Position numbers and translations under genes: made by a program
Part shown: piece after piece, positions 4,930 through 5,937 of the stretch
How positions within the stretch are numbered: the first letter of the stretch is position 1
Layout of the letters: each line of letters starts with the position of its first letter
Notes under the pieces: generated by a model
Seen by the model: the letters and a program-made list of their open reading frames with translations, nothing else
Told to the model about the DNA's origin: nothing
Databases searched by the model: none
NCBI GenBank assembly: GCA_029881835.1
Contig: JAOULV010000094.1
Coordinates: 1 to 5,937, forward strand
Length of the DNA: 5,937 bases
Source: Rhodospirillaceae bacterium
GTDB taxonomy: Bacteria; Pseudomonadota; Alphaproteobacteria; Rhodospirillales; Magnetovibrionaceae
Direction: 5' to 3'

Positions 4930-5805
4930 ATGCTGTATCAATTATTTACCATAGTAGTGCCCGTATTTATTTGTGCGGCAATTGGGTTTTTCTGGGCCAA
5001 ATCGGGCAGGCATTATGACACCGAAATGGTTACCAGCCTGGTTTCCGCAATTGGTGTTCCTACGCTGGTTCTTTCAACCTTGCTTACGGTTGATATTGAT
5101 ATTTCGGCCCTAGGGCAAATGGCAGGGTTTACGGTTGGTTTTTTAGTCGTCGTTGCGGGGGCGGGATATTTGCTACTTAAAGGAATGGGCTATTCGGTTC
5201 GTTCCTATCTTCCGGCATTGGTGTTTCCCAATACCGGCAATGTCGGCATTCCGCTTTCATTGTTTGCTTTCGGGGCCGAAGGCATGGCCTTGGCGGTTGC
5301 ATATTTTTCGATTTGTATAGTTTTTCAGTTTACCGTGGGCGTTGCTATTTCATCGGGCAGTTCATCACCCAAGGCGTTGCTTAGGGTGCCGACCCTTTGG
5401 GCGGTGGTGTTGGCGGTGGTTTTAATGTCTTTGGGCATTCAATTGCCCGAATGGACGATGAACACCATAGAACTATTGGCCGGTTTTACCATTCCGTTGA
5501 TGCTAATCACCCTTGGGATTTCATTGCAACGCCTGAAGGTTTCAACCTACGGCAAAACTTTTCTTATTTCTATTTTCAGGTTGGCAATCGGGTTTGGGGT
5601 GTCTTTGGCAATTGCCGAGGCGTTTGACCTTGAAGGCGTAATGCGCGGTGTATTGATACTGCAATCAACCCTTCCGGTTGCTGTTTTCAATTATCTTTTT
5701 GCACAAAAATACAACACCGATCCAGAAACGGTGGCAGGCGCGGTTGTGCTTTCAACCGTTATGTCATTTGCATCATTGCCATTGTTGCTGTGGTTTTTGT
5801 TGTAA
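4930..5805 (+). CDS. AEC-family (auxin efflux carrier-like) membrane transporter
   Basis: This 291-residue inner-membrane protein belongs to the AEC family of secondary carriers, whose bacterial members include malonate, malate and other anion carriers. Its own substrate cannot be read from sequence. About ten hydrophobic segments are visible (roughly 1-22, 33-53, 64-84, 94-115, 118-140, 153-171, 178-198, 208-230, 238-257 and 268-291), giving the usual 5+5 layout. The family signature FPNTGNVGIPLSLFAFG (99-115) lies at the fourth segment, with the related ILQSTLPVAVFNYLFAQKY (243-261) in the second half. The length is slightly short for the family (about 300-320), but both ends look intact. 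AAGGA lies ten bases before the ATG, a rather wide spacing. It starts 66 bp after pyk with no convincing terminator between them, so it may share that transcript. Carboxylate or pyruvate-related transport would fit the neighbours but is only inference. Confidence 0.9.
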   Translation: MLYQLFTIVVPVFICAAIGFFWAKSGRHYDTEMVTSLVSAIGVPTLVLSTLLTVDIDISALGQMAGFTVGFLVVVAGAGYLLLKGMGYSVRSYLPALVFPNTGNVGIPLSLFAFGAEGMALAVAYFSICIVFQFTVGVAISSGSSSPKALLRVPTLWAVVLAVVLMSLGIQLPEWTMNTIELLAGFTIPLMLITLGISLQRLKVSTYGKTFLISIFRLAIGFGVSLAIAEAFDLEGVMRGVLILQSTLPVAVFNYLFAQKYNTDPETVAGAVVLSTVMSFASLPLLLWFLL

Positions 5806-5835
5806 TATTTTTGCTGAATCAAACGGGGAAAAGCA

Positions 5836-5937
5836 TTGTTAAGGGTTCCTGCACGCGAACTGTTTGTTCTGTTGGTTCTGGCATTAATGTGGAGCCTGTC
5901 ATTTACCGTGATAAAGGTCGGGGTTGAATACGTTCCC
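5836..5937 (+). CDS. EamA/DMT-family transporter, N-terminal end (partial)
   Basis: Thirty-four codons run off the right edge. The translation begins LLRVPARELFVLLVLALMWS and continues through a first membrane helix ending in SFTVIKVGVEYVP. The pattern of ALMWSLSFTVIKVGVE at the first helix is typical of EamA (DUF6) drug/metabolite transporters, which read like ALLWGSSFLFIKVGVE. The frame is closed by TGA at 5815-5817, and the only plausible start before the helix is TTG 5836, with GGGGA six bases upstream; the next ATG (5887-5889) would cut the helix. It starts 30 bp after the AEC gene and is probably in the same operon. The substrate is unknown. The call rests on one helix, so it is moderate. 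Confidence 0.65.
   Translation, partial: MLRVPARELFVLLVLALMWSLSFTVIKVGVEYVP

Overview
The window looks like an ordinary chromosomal segment of an alphaproteobacterium, probably Rhodospirillales-like. This rests on the short CheZ form with a FliM-like tail, the style of the glycerate 2-kinase and pyruvate kinase, and moderate GC with many A/T-ending codons. Genus and species cannot be read from the sequence. I see no rRNA, tRNA, CRISPR array, insertion sequence, prophage or attachment site, and no gene-free stretch longer than about 175 bp.

Layout. Bases 1-188 are the 3' end of alaS (alanyl-tRNA synthetase, + strand). It converges, with only 3 bp between stop codons, on a minus-strand block running leftward from about 1912 to 192. 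In transcription order that block holds a 108-residue protein I do not recognise (1586-1912), the CheY-P phosphatase gene cheZ (868-1410) and an exported cyclophilin-type peptidyl-prolyl isomerase (192-752). A divergent spacer (1913-2067) separates this block from a plus-strand run: glycerate 2-kinase (about 2068/2077-3357), pyruvate kinase (3436/3448-4863), an AEC-family membrane transporter (4930-5805) and the first 34 codons of an EamA/DMT-family transporter (5836 to the window edge).

How the genes relate. Glycerate 2-kinase makes 2-phosphoglycerate. Enolase, not in this window, turns that into phosphoenolpyruvate, which pyruvate kinase converts to pyruvate and ATP. The first two plus-strand genes therefore form a short route from glycerate to pyruvate, the same pairing as ttuD-ttuE of the Agrobacterium tartrate operon. 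The two following carriers are close and co-oriented and may be co-transcribed, but their substrates cannot be read from sequence. The minus-strand genes have no obvious shared pathway. cheZ stands here without other chemotaxis or flagellar genes.

Most notable non-coding structure lies at 1485-1588, between the unknown gene and cheZ: a triple 9-bp tandem repeat giving three in-frame stops, a weak intrinsic-terminator-like hairpin, and a perfect 7-3-7 inverted repeat over a candidate -10 box for cheZ. Other points are a possible leaderless start for glycerate kinase and a perfect hairpin just ahead of the pyruvate kinase start. I found no convincing undescribed multi-gene system.
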